DNA from: Magicicada septendecula
Lineage: Eukaryota; Arthropoda; Insecta; Hemiptera; Cicadidae
Direction: 5' to 3'
Assembly: GCA_034769895.1 (NCBI GenBank)
Contig: CM068368.1
Coordinates: 338,729,076 to 338,793,075 of the forward strand
Length of the DNA: 64,000 bases
This document shows, in pieces, positions 9,247 through 17,205 of the stretch; position 1 is the first letter of the stretch; each line of letters opens with the position of its first letter. Position numbers and translations under genes: made by a program. The notes under the pieces were generated by a model. The model was not told where the DNA came from, did no database searches, and saw only the letters and a program-made list of their open reading frames with translations.

Positions 9247-10174
9247 TGATAATGCCGGCTTCACGTAATTCCTCCAATATCGACATGATTTCATTCCTAT
9301 GACCAGTATGCCCACTATTTTGAGAAGCCATTAACAGTCTCAATCTATTAACCAACTCGTTAGGATCATCCCAATGCACGTAATCGATTGCAGTGTTCGG
9401 TTTCATCTCCATATAGCCACTCCCTGTACGTTTTCGTGCACTCGATGCAAACAATTTAGATATTACTAGTCGGTACTTGACGCCACTGTTACTGTTTATT
9501 CGTGTATTGTGTTTATATTTTTGTTTGTGTCCGTTGGTTGCTAGTAGTATGGACTTATATTTCCTCATATCGTCCTTATTGTATTTTTTCGGTAGTTTCA
9601 TAAACAAAAGTTCATACAGACCAGGCGTACCCTCGTAAATTTTTCCTTTGACATGAAAGTTGTCGTTATCATCGATTTTTACATTTGAATCACCTATCAT
9701 AAATTTACCGCCTTCGTATCGAACACCATACATACGATCTATAATCCGTTTACAGTCCGCCGATTCGCACAAACGCACATATTTGTTTGCTAATGAATCG
9801 TCACTGAAATGTGAAGTGTTAGGGTTCCATGCGTCCTCGTCACTGAAATGAGAAGCGTTATGACTCTGCACGTCACTTTCGTTTTCTGTTATTACGTGTT
9901 GAGTCTGCATGTCACCTTCGTTTTCTGTTATTACGTGTTGTGTAGGCTCTTCTTGTTTTATCTGCTGCTTCTTCTCCTCCTCCTCCTCCTCCATTATATC
10001 ACCACTTAACTTTCGTGAAATAGCTTCTAACGGTTCCAGAATCGGTCTGTAATTTTTTCTAAACTTCTCGTCACTTTCTCTGATACCGTGTTGTAATGCA
10101 TGATATTTTTTCCTTATGTTGTCACTTATCGTATCTATATCATACGCAAGTCGTTCCTCCTTATTCATCGCCAT
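9242..10174 (-). CDS. Polinton-associated protein of unknown function, 310 aa
   Basis: This protein belongs to a family I recognise as recurring in arthropod Polinton loci between the ATPase and virion genes; its function is unknown. The N-terminal 60 residues look helical and charged. They are followed by an acidic run (EEEEEE near 63-68) and two 16-residue direct repeats around 'THVITENEGD'-like units (about 77-106), then a twice-repeated '(S/T)SHFSD' motif (111-127). The C-terminal half (130-310) is the conserved part, containing 'DRMYGVRYEGGKFMIGDS' and ending 'EIMSILEELREAGIII'. No catalytic motif or membrane segment is seen. The low-complexity middle probably tolerates length change. 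It could be a scaffold, terminase partner or virion core protein. The frame is intact. Confidence 0.7.
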   Translation of the reverse strand: MAMNKEERLAYDIDTISDNIRKKYHALQHGIRESDEKFRKNYRPILEPLEAISRKLSGDIMEEEEEEKKQQIKQEEPTQHVITENEGDMQTQHVITENESDVQSHNASHFSDEDAWNPNTSHFSDDSLANKYVRLCESADCKRIIDRMYGVRYEGGKFMIGDSNVKIDDNDNFHVKGKIYEGTPGLYELLFMKLPKKYNKDDMRKYKSILLATNGHKQKYKHNTRINSNSGVKYRLVISKLFASSARKRTGSGYMEMKPNTAIDYVHWDDPNELVNRLRLLMASQNSGHTGHRNEIMSILEELREAGIII

Positions 10175-10218
10175 CGTGTGTTAGCAAGAGGACTGATTAC
10201 ATTACTACAGTGCAACCA

Positions 10219-10226
10219 CTTTTATA
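10219..10226 (-). promoter_or_regulatory. TATA-like box upstream of the 310-aa gene
   Basis: TATAAAAG on the minus strand lies 45-52 bases before the ATG at 10174. It overlaps the end of the ATPase gene, so the 310-aa gene may be transcribed separately from the ATPase. Confidence 0.35.
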
Positions 10227-10980
10227 CTTCGCCGGAAACAATTATGAATCGATCAAAGCCGATTCTATATCTACCTTCATTTATTGACGAGTCTTTGTCT
10301 ATGACTAGAAATCCATAACGATCCTTCCATGCTTCCATGCAAACGTCTTTGAAAGCATAATATTTCATATCTGTGTTAACATGATCAGCGTATGCATGCC
10401 GTAAATTTAGATCGTCTTGTTTGAACAATATCAACAAGTTAGCGTTGTCACGTACCAATTGTTTCGGTATCTGGCTATATGTCTGACATAGATAGAATGT
10501 GTCCACACCGCTATGTCTCCCCATAGCAAAATACTTTCGAATATTGTTTTGTCTTTCACACGACACGTCATCGAATACGATAACAGAGTCGAGACCGGCG
10601 ATTTCACTCGGTAGTGGGACTTCTTCGTTCTCGCTGTATGCATGATAACCTAAACCTTCATCACCGAGTGATTTCATCACTGTTTCTAGCATTCTGTATT
10701 TTGGTTGAAATAATGATTTTGAAATCACGTATACGTTGCGGAAACATAGACCGTTGGCATCAAACAGTAGGTTGAATAGCACGTTGGATTTGCCACAGGA
10801 ACTTGGGCCTGTAACGATACAGCGAATACTGTTCGGTAATAGCGGGCCATGTTTACGTTTAGCACTGCCTTCGTCACCAGCCAAAAAGTCCATATCCTTT
10901 ATTGGTAATTTGTTTGCTTGCTGTACAATCTTCATCTTTGTGAATACCGAAAGCATACTGTTTTCAGCACGTGCTGTCAC
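10222..10980 (-). CDS. FtsK/HerA-type genome-packaging ATPase (A32-like)
   Basis: A 252-aa protein that would power DNA packaging into the capsid. The Walker A loop 'GPSSCGKS' is at residues 58-65, and the Walker B strand 'VIVFDDV' is at 133-139. The following 'YLCQTYSQIPKQLVRDN' (163-179) carries the conserved Gln sensor and a candidate arginine finger. Length and motif spacing match the A32-like ATPases of Polintons and nucleocytoplasmic large DNA viruses. It starts 5 bases after the integrase stop. Its end overlaps the upstream region of the 310-aa gene. The frame is intact and all key residues are present, so it should be functional if expressed. Confidence 0.92.
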   Translation of the reverse strand: MTARAENSMLSVFTKMKIVQQANKLPIKDMDFLAGDEGSAKRKHGPLLPNSIRCIVTGPSSCGKSNVLFNLLFDANGLCFRNVYVISKSLFQPKYRMLETVMKSLGDEGLGYHAYSENEEVPLPSEIAGLDSVIVFDDVSCERQNNIRKYFAMGRHSGVDTFYLCQTYSQIPKQLVRDNANLLILFKQDDLNLRHAYADHVNTDMKYYAFKDVCMEAWKDRYGFLVIDKDSSINEGRYRIGFDRFIIVSGEV

Positions 10981-10985
10981 CTTTT

Positions 10986-11387
10986 TTATATTAGATCGTT
11001 CTTATGTATCCATGCATCGTGTTTACCATCAAAACCGAGCCAGCGAACACGCACTCTGTCACCTTTGCGTTGTAACACCTTTTCCACTAGGTATACGTCG
11101 CCGACTTTGGACTTACTAATCTCGTGCTCGTAAAAACCACCTTTCAACACTTTGTTTAGATGATCTTTTAGCAGATAAGTGACGGGGATGGTAGTGGATT
11201 GTACTTTATCCACGGTGAATATTTCGTTAGTCCAATTTGGTGTATAACCTTTGACGAACGTCATTTTGTGCTTACTTATACGAACACGGTCACCGACTTT
11301 AAATTTGGGTGGTTTCGCTGGACTGATTTTAGGCGCTGTGTTCTTCCTTATTCGTTCCAACACTATATGTTCGTTGGCGTCATTCAC
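10986..11387 (-). pseudogene. integrase C-terminal part with chromodomain, behind an in-frame stop
   Basis: This is the continuation of the integrase frame after the TAA at 11388-11390. It is in the same frame with no indel, so the two parts were one gene. It holds an SH3-like DNA-binding segment ('KFKVGDRVRISKHKMTFV' near the start) and a terminal chromodomain ('VEKVLQRKGDRVRVRWLGF', then 'DAWIHKNDLI'), which in chromointegrases guides insertion towards modified histones. It could be made only by readthrough or internal initiation (a GTG directly follows the stop). The coding sequence is otherwise undamaged, so the stop looks recent. Confidence 0.8.
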
Positions 11388-11390
11388 TTA
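11388..11390 (-). other. in-frame TAA nonsense codon in the integrase
   Basis: On the minus strand the codon after the serine of 'GMKPS' is TAA, followed without frameshift by the rest of the protein. One base substitution from a sense codon such as GAA is the simplest explanation. Confidence 0.85.
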
Positions 11391-11921
11391 ACTTGGTTTC
11401 ATACCAATGGTTCTGTGTGTGGTATTGTTGTACGAATTCAGTAATATAGGTAGTAGATCTAACCAGCGGTAGTGTCCTTGTTCGCTGAAAGCTCGATACA
11501 TGTGTGTCTTCAGTGTGCGATTAAAACGTTCCACTATGGAAGCTTTTTTCTCACTATAGGTTGAGTAATGTTTCACATTATACTTTTTTAGCAACGCTTG
11601 TACTGTGCTGTTGTAATACTCCTTCCCGTTGTCTATCTGTAAATACTTCATTCGGTTAGCGGCTAGTATAGGCTTCAACGCGTTCGTCACTTCTTTCCCG
11701 GTCTTCGTTATCAATGGTACGGCGTACGCGTACATGCTAAACGCATTGATTACAGTCATCATATACTTGTACCCTTTGTTCACTCGAGCGTATGGTATCA
11801 TTTCCACAAGATCCGCTTGGTACAAATCGTGCATACCCTTCAGTTCAACCGCGCGTCTAACGAAATTCCTTCTCGCCGCTCTGTGTAGCTCTTGCGCAAT
11901 ATTCTTGCGTACGTTGTTCAT
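11388..11921 (-). CDS. retroviral-type integrase, catalytic part (interrupted)
   Basis: A 177-aa product starting at the ATG on 11921. The RNase H-fold DDE triad is visible: D37 in 'LYQADLVEM', D97 in 'LQIDNGKEYY' and E131 in 'SIVERFNRT'. The N-terminal HHCC zinc domain of retroviruses is missing or very short, as is common in Polinton integrases. The frame stops at TAA (11388-11390) just after 'TIGMKPS', before the DNA-binding and chromo domains, which follow in the same frame. The catalytic core alone would probably not integrate DNA. This is the most upstream gene of the minus-strand row. A long TATA repeat at about 11969-11985 could serve as its promoter. Confidence 0.88.
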   Translation of the reverse strand: MNNVRKNIAQELHRAARRNFVRRAVELKGMHDLYQADLVEMIPYARVNKGYKYMMTVINAFSMYAYAVPLITKTGKEVTNALKPILAANRMKYLQIDNGKEYYNSTVQALLKKYNVKHYSTYSEKKASIVERFNRTLKTHMYRAFSEQGHYRWLDLLPILLNSYNNTTHRTIGMKPS

Positions 11922-11946
11922 GGTTTAAGATACACTAACATAATAC

Positions 11947-12165
11947 ATGCGGTTAAAAAAAAAAATACTATATATATATATGTATAACAGTTCCTTTGTT
12001 TTCGGTATTCATTCTCTCTCTCTTGCAGATCATGGCCACCCTTCAGCAGGTACGTGGGCTGATAAGCGCTATATACTAGACAACGACCGTGATACTTTCG
12101 TGTACAGTCATTATCGGATACGTGACAAATTAGTTGCCGACAACTCTGCTCTCCCCGCCTGCTAA
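11947..12165 (+). other. candidate small plus-strand gene or exon
   Basis: A 72-codon frame runs through a strong splice acceptor (pyrimidine run ending TTGCAG at 12023-12028). Its second part, after the acceptor, is charged and protein-like ('YILDNDRDTFVYSHYRIRDK') and ends at 12165. Within it, 12029-12049 is bounded by that acceptor and a CAG|GTACGT donor at 12050, giving a possible 21-base exon containing an ATG. The codons before the acceptor are poly-A/TA and unlikely to be coding. I cannot tell whether this is the 3' exon of a small gene or a leader exon. Confidence 0.3.
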
Positions 12166-12303
12166 CATTCCGTGTTACACCACCCCCCACCACATGTTAA
12201 AAACAAAAACAAAACAACAAATTCCCACCGTGATATCTACATACACTTTGTTTTCTACCGTTAGTTATTGTCACTCCACACTTCAATTCGGACGGCAGTA
12301 AAC

Positions 12304-12385
12304 GTAAGTTTGCGTATTATTATTATTGTAATGATATTTGTGTTTATACATATTGGTTTGTAATGTATGGTTTCTTTTTTTATAG
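12304..12385 (+). other. candidate 82-bp intron in the leader of the 168-aa gene
   Basis: The donor GTAAGT begins at 12304. The acceptor TTTCTTTTTTTATAG ends at 12385, four bases before the ATG of the next gene. The size, AT content and pyrimidine tract are typical of a small arthropod intron. Confidence 0.45.
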
Positions 12386-12389
12386 TATA

Positions 12390-12896
12390 ATGGAAAACGC
12401 TGCTGTAATAATTGACTTTCACTGCTTTTATGATGACAACGGCAATTATATAGTAAAGGAGTTGTCGGTTATGGACGTAACACGTTTTGCATGCAGACAT
12501 TGGATTTTCGCCCCGCCTGCTACAGTCGTTACGAATTCGAAATACACTAGAACCAACTGTTGGTTAACGACAAACTATCATGGCCTGAGATGGGGTGAAG
12601 GAGAGACACCGTACGACAATCTTGTTTCAGTGTTAACAACGTATACGAACATATATAAATATGTGTTTGTGAAGGGTCTTGAGAAAAAAATTTTTTTTGA
12701 ATCGAAAATAATCCATCATCATATAATAAATCTTGATGACCTTGGTTGCCCTAAAGACATACCATATCTATTTCCTGGGACGTTATGGCTTACACATTGC
12801 AATTCTTCTTCTACACTATGTACAAACCATAAGGTGTACGCACTTAGAGGGTGGATAATTAATGATTTTTCTGTTATACGAACATTTTTAATGTGA
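12390..12896 (+). CDS. Polinton-associated 168-aa protein of unknown function
   Basis: The ATG at 12390 is preferred over an earlier in-frame ATG at 12363, because the earlier one lies inside the predicted intron. I recognise this type only as an uncharacterised protein recurring in arthropod genomes near Polinton genes. Visible features are an N-terminal hydrophobic strand with acidic turn ('VIIDFHCFYDDNGNYIVKEL'), 'HWIFAPPA', 'LTTNYHGLRWGEGETPYD', 'VFVKGLEKK', and a C-terminal Cys/His stretch ('THCNSSSTLCTNHKVYALRG'). The 'hhDFh..Fh.DNG.hhhKEL' opening resembles the first motif of RNase H-fold exonucleases, but no full catalytic set is evident, so that is weak inference. The frame is intact. 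It is transcribed opposite to the virion genes and probably belongs to a different expression class. Confidence 0.65.
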   Translation: MENAAVIIDFHCFYDDNGNYIVKELSVMDVTRFACRHWIFAPPATVVTNSKYTRTNCWLTTNYHGLRWGEGETPYDNLVSVLTTYTNIYKYVFVKGLEKKIFFESKIIHHHIINLDDLGCPKDIPYLFPGTLWLTHCNSSSTLCTNHKVYALRGWIINDFSVIRTFLM

Positions 12897-13164
12897 GTGT
12901 CTCATAGCATTGCTAATTTCGTTAGTAAACTTGTATATGGCTGCAGGCGATAACTATTTCTGTGGACTTTCCTAATATATATATATTATGTAACAGCGCT
13001 AATTCTGCCTGTGTGTATGTACATGCAAAGCTTCAGGCGATGAAAGTGAACTTTCCTGATGGCCACACCACCACCACCATTACTTTCACTAGTCTTCTTT
13101 GTAGCGAATATTCTGACATTGTTTGGTTCCACTTCGTTTGATACAGACGTCTTCACTTCTAATA

Positions 13165-13461
13165 ATGTCGTTTATCACAAAATGCAATGCAGTTTCTGCT
13201 ATTGAGTACAAACGGTGTGCAGAATTAACAGTGAACAAGCAGTATCCGATCGTTAACATGGTGCATGTGGACACGAGATATGGGAAGTCTGTGCTTGTAA
13301 CGTTGGAAGATTGTGAGCGCCGCTATCGTGTATATCTACCTAAGAGGTATGCTGACGTCTTTACAGATGAAGAACTCCGTCATATAAACCCCAGCGACCT
13401 ACATCTCGTGTTTCGAGGCATGAGGAACCAAACAGCGCATGTGGAAATAGTATCTCATTAA
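13165..13461 (+). CDS. Polinton-associated small protein, possibly OB-fold-like, 98 aa
   Basis: The frame is open from 13123, but the first ATG is at 13165, giving 98 aa. Its centre ('NKQYPIVNMVHVDTRYGKSV', then 'RRYRVYLPKRYADVF') alternates hydrophobic and polar residues like beta strands and is rich in basic and aromatic residues. That would suit a small OB-fold single-strand-binding protein. This is inference from pattern, since no catalytic motif is present. I recall similar 'VYLP.RY' proteins of unknown function in insect genomes. The frame is intact, lies 268 bases after the 168-aa gene on the same strand, and ends just before the tandem duplication. Confidence 0.6.
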   Translation: MSFITKCNAVSAIEYKRCAELTVNKQYPIVNMVHVDTRYGKSVLVTLEDCERRYRVYLPKRYADVFTDEELRHINPSDLHLVFRGMRNQTAHVEIVSH

Positions 13462-13519
13462 GGTAACAAACTACTTTTAATAAACAATTTTTATCACTGT
13501 GTGTGCGTGTGTTTGAATG

Positions 13520-13781
13520 TAGTGCAGATTCTAATTTACAAAGTTTTGATGAAAGGACATTAACTTATGTGGAAATTAATTTCTATTTTTAATTTATTTC
13601 ACTATACGCCTCTGAACCTATATGTAATTATTTGTAAACTGCGTTACCTGTAGTGCAGATTCTAATTTACAAAGTTTTGATGAAAGGACATTAACTTATG
13701 TGGAAATTAATTTCTATTTTTAATTTATTTCACTATACGCCTCTGAACCTATATGTAATTATTTGTAAACTGCGTTACCTG
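13520..13781. repeat. perfect 131-bp tandem duplication
   Basis: Bases 13520-13650 are repeated without a visible change at 13651-13781. Diverged pieces of the same unit ('TTTATTTC.CTATACxCC.CTGAAC') recur at about 14390-14470 and 14525-14580. Confidence 0.92.
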
Positions 13782-13811
13782 TTGCAGCAAACGTTAACAC
13801 TAGAACGATTA

Positions 13812-13842
<31 letters not shown>

Positions 13843-14043
13843 TGATATATACATACAATTTAGTTATTAAACACTTCAATGATTGCAACGTCTTACAATG
13901 ACTATAGCATATGTAAATCTGTTATCTGTTTTATTGGACCTACCATGTACATGATTCAACCCAAACGTGTGCACGTCGTATGTGTGTGTGTGATTACGTT
14001 GTGTGTGCGTCTGTGTGTGCGCGCGTTGCGTGTGTGGTTACGT

Positions 14044-14088
<45 letters not shown>

Positions 14089-14603
14089 AACCCAACGGAG
14101 GATATATATAGTTTGTGTAACCCAAACGTGTGCACGTCGTATGTGCGTGTGTGGTTAGGTTGCGTGTGCGTCTGTGTGTGTGTGTGTGTGTGTGTGATAT
14201 TTAACATGATTTTAATGTTGATTGTATTGTTATGTTGCAGGTTGCTTCTCCTACAAGTATGACACATTTATATATATATAAACTTTTCGAAAAAATATCA
14301 ATTTTATATTGTATTTATTTATTTATGAATTGTGAATTTTATATTGTAAATTTTAAAATATATTTAATCATTTAAACAAATTATGGCTTTATTTTATTTC
14401 ACTATACACCTCTGAACATGTGTACAATTAATTTTTTTTTTTTTGTGAACTGTATTACTTGTGGGAACTGTTACATCAGAAGATTTGTATGAATTTCAAC
14501 CACCGTTTTCATGTGTGTATAATTTTAATTTATTTCGCTATACACCACTGAACCTATGTGTGTGTGTGTAAACTGCAACCTTAAAACAGAAGTATTGTAC
14601 GAC
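13782..14603. repeat. microsatellite-rich non-coding stretch in the Polinton
   Basis: It contains an (ATT)n run at about 13811-13839 and two related blocks starting CCCAAACGTGTGCACGTCGT (about 13960 and 14122). Each block leads into GT-rich tracts, the longest at about 14049-14087. An acceptor-like TTATGTTGCAG ends at about 14240. There is no supported gene. Frames through the GT runs are artefacts of repetition. Confidence 0.7.
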
Positions 14604-14681
14604 ATGAAGAAGAGCGTATTGAAGATTGCTAAGCCGTTAACGTATGGATTTGTCATCTGTAACAGCACACACGCACACAGG
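14604..14681 (+). other. 26-codon frame ending at a splice donor
   Basis: An ATG at 14604 opens a short basic peptide (begins MKKSVLKIAKPLTYG). The end of the frame overlaps ACAG|GTAAGTAG, a near-consensus donor. It could be a leader exon. Coding value is doubtful. Confidence 0.2.
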
Positions 14682-14814
14682 TAAGTAGTTCATTGACAAC
14701 AACACACACATACATAGTTAATATTTGCCAAATATATATATTTCTAACAAGGATCAATCACACTGACTGCATTATAAAACTATTAATTAATTATTTAATA
14801 CATTGAAAAATGAA

Positions 14815-15130
14815 GACGACGTTTTGACAACGAGAGAGAGAGCTAAAATTATTTATTCATCACATCGACTACTCAATGTACACGGTAAGAGAGAGAGAGA
14901 CAGGAGAAACGGTATGAAACCTTGCACAGTTGAAACGAGTGAGAGTGAGAGAGAGAGAGAGAGATAGAGAGAGAGAGGGTGTTACTATTTGTTGACACAG
15001 TTGAAACGAGTGAGAGAGAGAGAGTGAGAGAGGGCGTTAATATTTGTCGAATAAATATAAACTTTCTAATTTCATATACATGCGCGCGGTAATGACGACA
15101 GAGAGGAGAACGGTTTGAACATAACGTTTG
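14815..15130. repeat. diverged subterminal copies of inverted-repeat modules
   Basis: The module running from TTTGACAACGAGAG through CTAAAATTATTTA, TCAATGTACAC and GAGAG to AGGAGAAACGGT begins at about 14825. It recurs at about 15126 and 15250 inside the right inverted repeat. A second unit, CAGTTGAAACGAGTGAGAG, occurs at about 14930 and 15000. GA runs separate them. Confidence 0.7.
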
Positions 15131-15299
15131 ACAACGAGAGAGAGAGAGAGAGAGCTAAAATTATTTACTCAATGTACACAGTGAGAGAGAGAGAGAGAGA
15201 TAGAGAGAAAGAGAGAGAGAGGGAGAGGAGAAAACGGTTTGAACATAACGTTTGACAACAAGAGAGAGTGAGAGAGAGATAGTTTTACTTACATTCAAA

Positions 15300-15381
<82 letters not shown>

Positions 15382-16094
15382 ACAATTATGATCATATAGT
15401 TTGAATTTCCCACCACAGAAGAGAAAAAAATGTTGGCAGATCTGCTCTATACACACAATAATGTCAGACTGGTAACCCTGATCATATATTTTAATATATA
15501 CACTATATAACACATATTTGAATTTCCCTCCCCCCCCCCCGCCGCAGAAAATGTTGACAACCCTGCTCATATAAAATATCTATACACTATAATAATAATA
15601 ATACAAAGGTTGGTACACCTGATCATATAGATTTAATATACATTATAACACACGACAAATTTAAACTCATGCAAAGGTTGGTACACCTGATCATATATTT
15701 TAATATACACTATAATGCATCGAGTTGGAACCTCCCACCCACCACCACCCACTGATATGAAATAAAAAAACCACCCACCCAACACCACCCACTGATATGC
15801 AAATCAGCTTTCTTAAAAAAATAAAAAATTATATTCACGGATGCTGGTGGTCAATTGAACCTCATCCCACCCCCTTGATATGCAAATCAATTTAATTAAA
15901 AAAATAAAAAAAAAAACAAATAAAAAAAATAAAAAAATTTATTCGCGGAAATTCGCGGTGCTGTGGTCCATCGGGATGCTGCGGGTCCAGCGGTGGCGGC
16001 GTCATCTCTTAGATCATGTTTTTTAGTGTTTTTTATTGTTTTTTAAGAAAGGCGGCATTCCTTTGTGAGCCAGAACTCTCATTATACCACTACT
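15131..16094 (-). repeat. right terminal inverted repeat of the Polinton
   Basis: The reverse complement matches 3474-4386 closely. It is about 50 bases longer, mainly through a pure GA run at 15303-15379. The outer tip reads ...CCACTACT. Confidence 0.9.
15303..15379. repeat. (GA)n microsatellite in the right inverted repeat
   Basis: About 77 bases of uninterrupted GA. The matching place in the left repeat (about 4190-4210) has only a short, interrupted CT run, showing slippage after insertion. Confidence 0.9.
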
Positions 16095-16897
16095 AACTGC
16101 ACTATGTACAGTTACTTATTTCTTCTTTTACGATTGGTTGCTTCACAGAGGGTGGGACAAGAGATTCTATAATAGTTTCTGGCGCCTGTGAGGATGCTCA
16201 CAACGAGCAAAAGCTGGATTAAGCAAATGTAAACATTTTAATTTAAAATATTAGTGTTTCGTGTTGGAAAAGTGTATATAAATAAATCATTGTTAATACT
16301 CGCACACGTCATGGACAACAAAGGATTTTTTTTCTTTCTATTATTTCTTTTGTTCTGGACTCCGACGTCGGGTTAATATATTATCTGTTTACAATTAAGA
16401 TATACATAGTATAAAATCTGTACTGTGATTATTTGTATGATATTTCTCTATGTAGGGAAATGTACACGATTATAGCCGCCGGTAGTAAAATATATTCATT
16501 TTTTAGTCTCTGTAAGCACGAGTATAGAATCAAATGAATTTTCGAGTTATAGTAGAGTCTTAGTTATTTTCACATTTCTTATGTATTTTGTTTTAAAAAT
16601 CAACGATTGAGAATAATTATTGAACGACAGAGAAGTCGATAGATCTTTTTAAACACAATTGTATTAACATTTATATGAAACATTGACACTCGAATTGTGG
16701 TAGTTCCCTTATGCTGTTTTTCCAGCACGCTATGTACGTACACAACCAACACAAAAAGTCATCAAGGAAACAATTACAATAGTGTGCAATGAAAATATTA
16801 CTTAGATTCCTGACACTTTAACTAAATAATATCTCTTATAATACCATAATCAATGAACAACAGATTCAACAAATTCTTGTTTATGTCTTTTCAGTGT
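16095..16897. other. host flank with one signal-peptide-like short frame
   Basis: No long gene. A TATATAAA at about 16275 precedes an ATG at 16312 that opens 21 codons ('MDNKGFFFFLLFLLFWTPTS') with the shape of a signal peptide, then a stop. It might be a first exon, but the donor after it (GTTAAT) is weak. Confidence 0.3.
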
Positions 16898-16917
16898 TAT
16901 CGATTAATATTATCGAT

Positions 16918-17205
16918 ATTGTAAGTCGATTGAGACTCCAGGTGGTCTAGTGGCTAGCCCGGGCGATTGATGCGCTTGTGGTCCCGGGTTCATTCCCGGC
17001 GGAGGCTCCGTACGGCGTGCACTCAGCGTCGTGAGGCAGAACTGAGTAGTCGCTTGAGATAACAGCCGCGCCTCCTGGCTGTGAATACCGCAACTAGCGG
17101 CTGGCGGAACGTTGTACTGGCCATGCAACCGTCACACTAAACACAAAAGCCGCGCGGTATGCCCTAATCCTTTAGGGACTGTTGAGTAGAGGTTTTATTA
17201 TTGTA
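16918..17205 (+). mobile_element. tRNA-derived SINE with target-site duplication
   Basis: A box A TGGTCTAGTGG (16943-16953) and box B GGGTTCATTCC (16986-16996) are correctly spaced for an RNA polymerase III promoter. A tRNA-like acceptor stem pairs GAGACTCC (16932-16939) with GGAGGCTC (17001-17008). About 200 tRNA-unrelated bases follow, ending in a T/A-rich tail. The flanks 16898-16917 and 17206-17225 match at 19 of 20 positions, a clear retroposition duplication. Confidence 0.85.

Larger units (their letters stand above)
3474..16094. mobile_element. Polinton/Maverick (adintovirus-like) endogenous element without polymerase B
   Basis: The ends are AGTAG(C/T)GG... and its complement, matching the 5'-AG/CT-3' termini typical of Polintons, with inverted repeats at 3474-4386 and 15131-16094. 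Between them lies a minus-strand gene row: chromodomain integrase, packaging ATPase, 310-aa protein, fibre-like protein, PLA2 protein, adenain-type protease, minor capsid and major capsid. Two small plus-strand genes follow on the other side. That set defines the Polinton/Maverick/adintovirus class. The expected protein-primed DNA polymerase B (normally above 1000 codons) is absent, and no remnant is visible. The usual 6-bp target duplication is not evident (left ataata, right aactgc). Total length is 12.6 kb against the usual 15-20 kb. Gene reading frames are largely intact and the two inverted repeats are very similar, suggesting a young insertion. Confidence 0.93.

Noticed and set aside
11918..15130. 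Search for a DNA polymerase B or its remnants
   Set aside because: No frame on either strand shows polymerase motifs such as DxxSLYP-like or YxDTD-like blocks. The space is taken by two small genes and repeats.
15161..15570. Frames of Leu-Ser repeats in the right inverted repeat (and 4000-4218 on the left)
   Set aside because: Produced by GA/CT microsatellites in the inverted repeats. They carry no protein signal.
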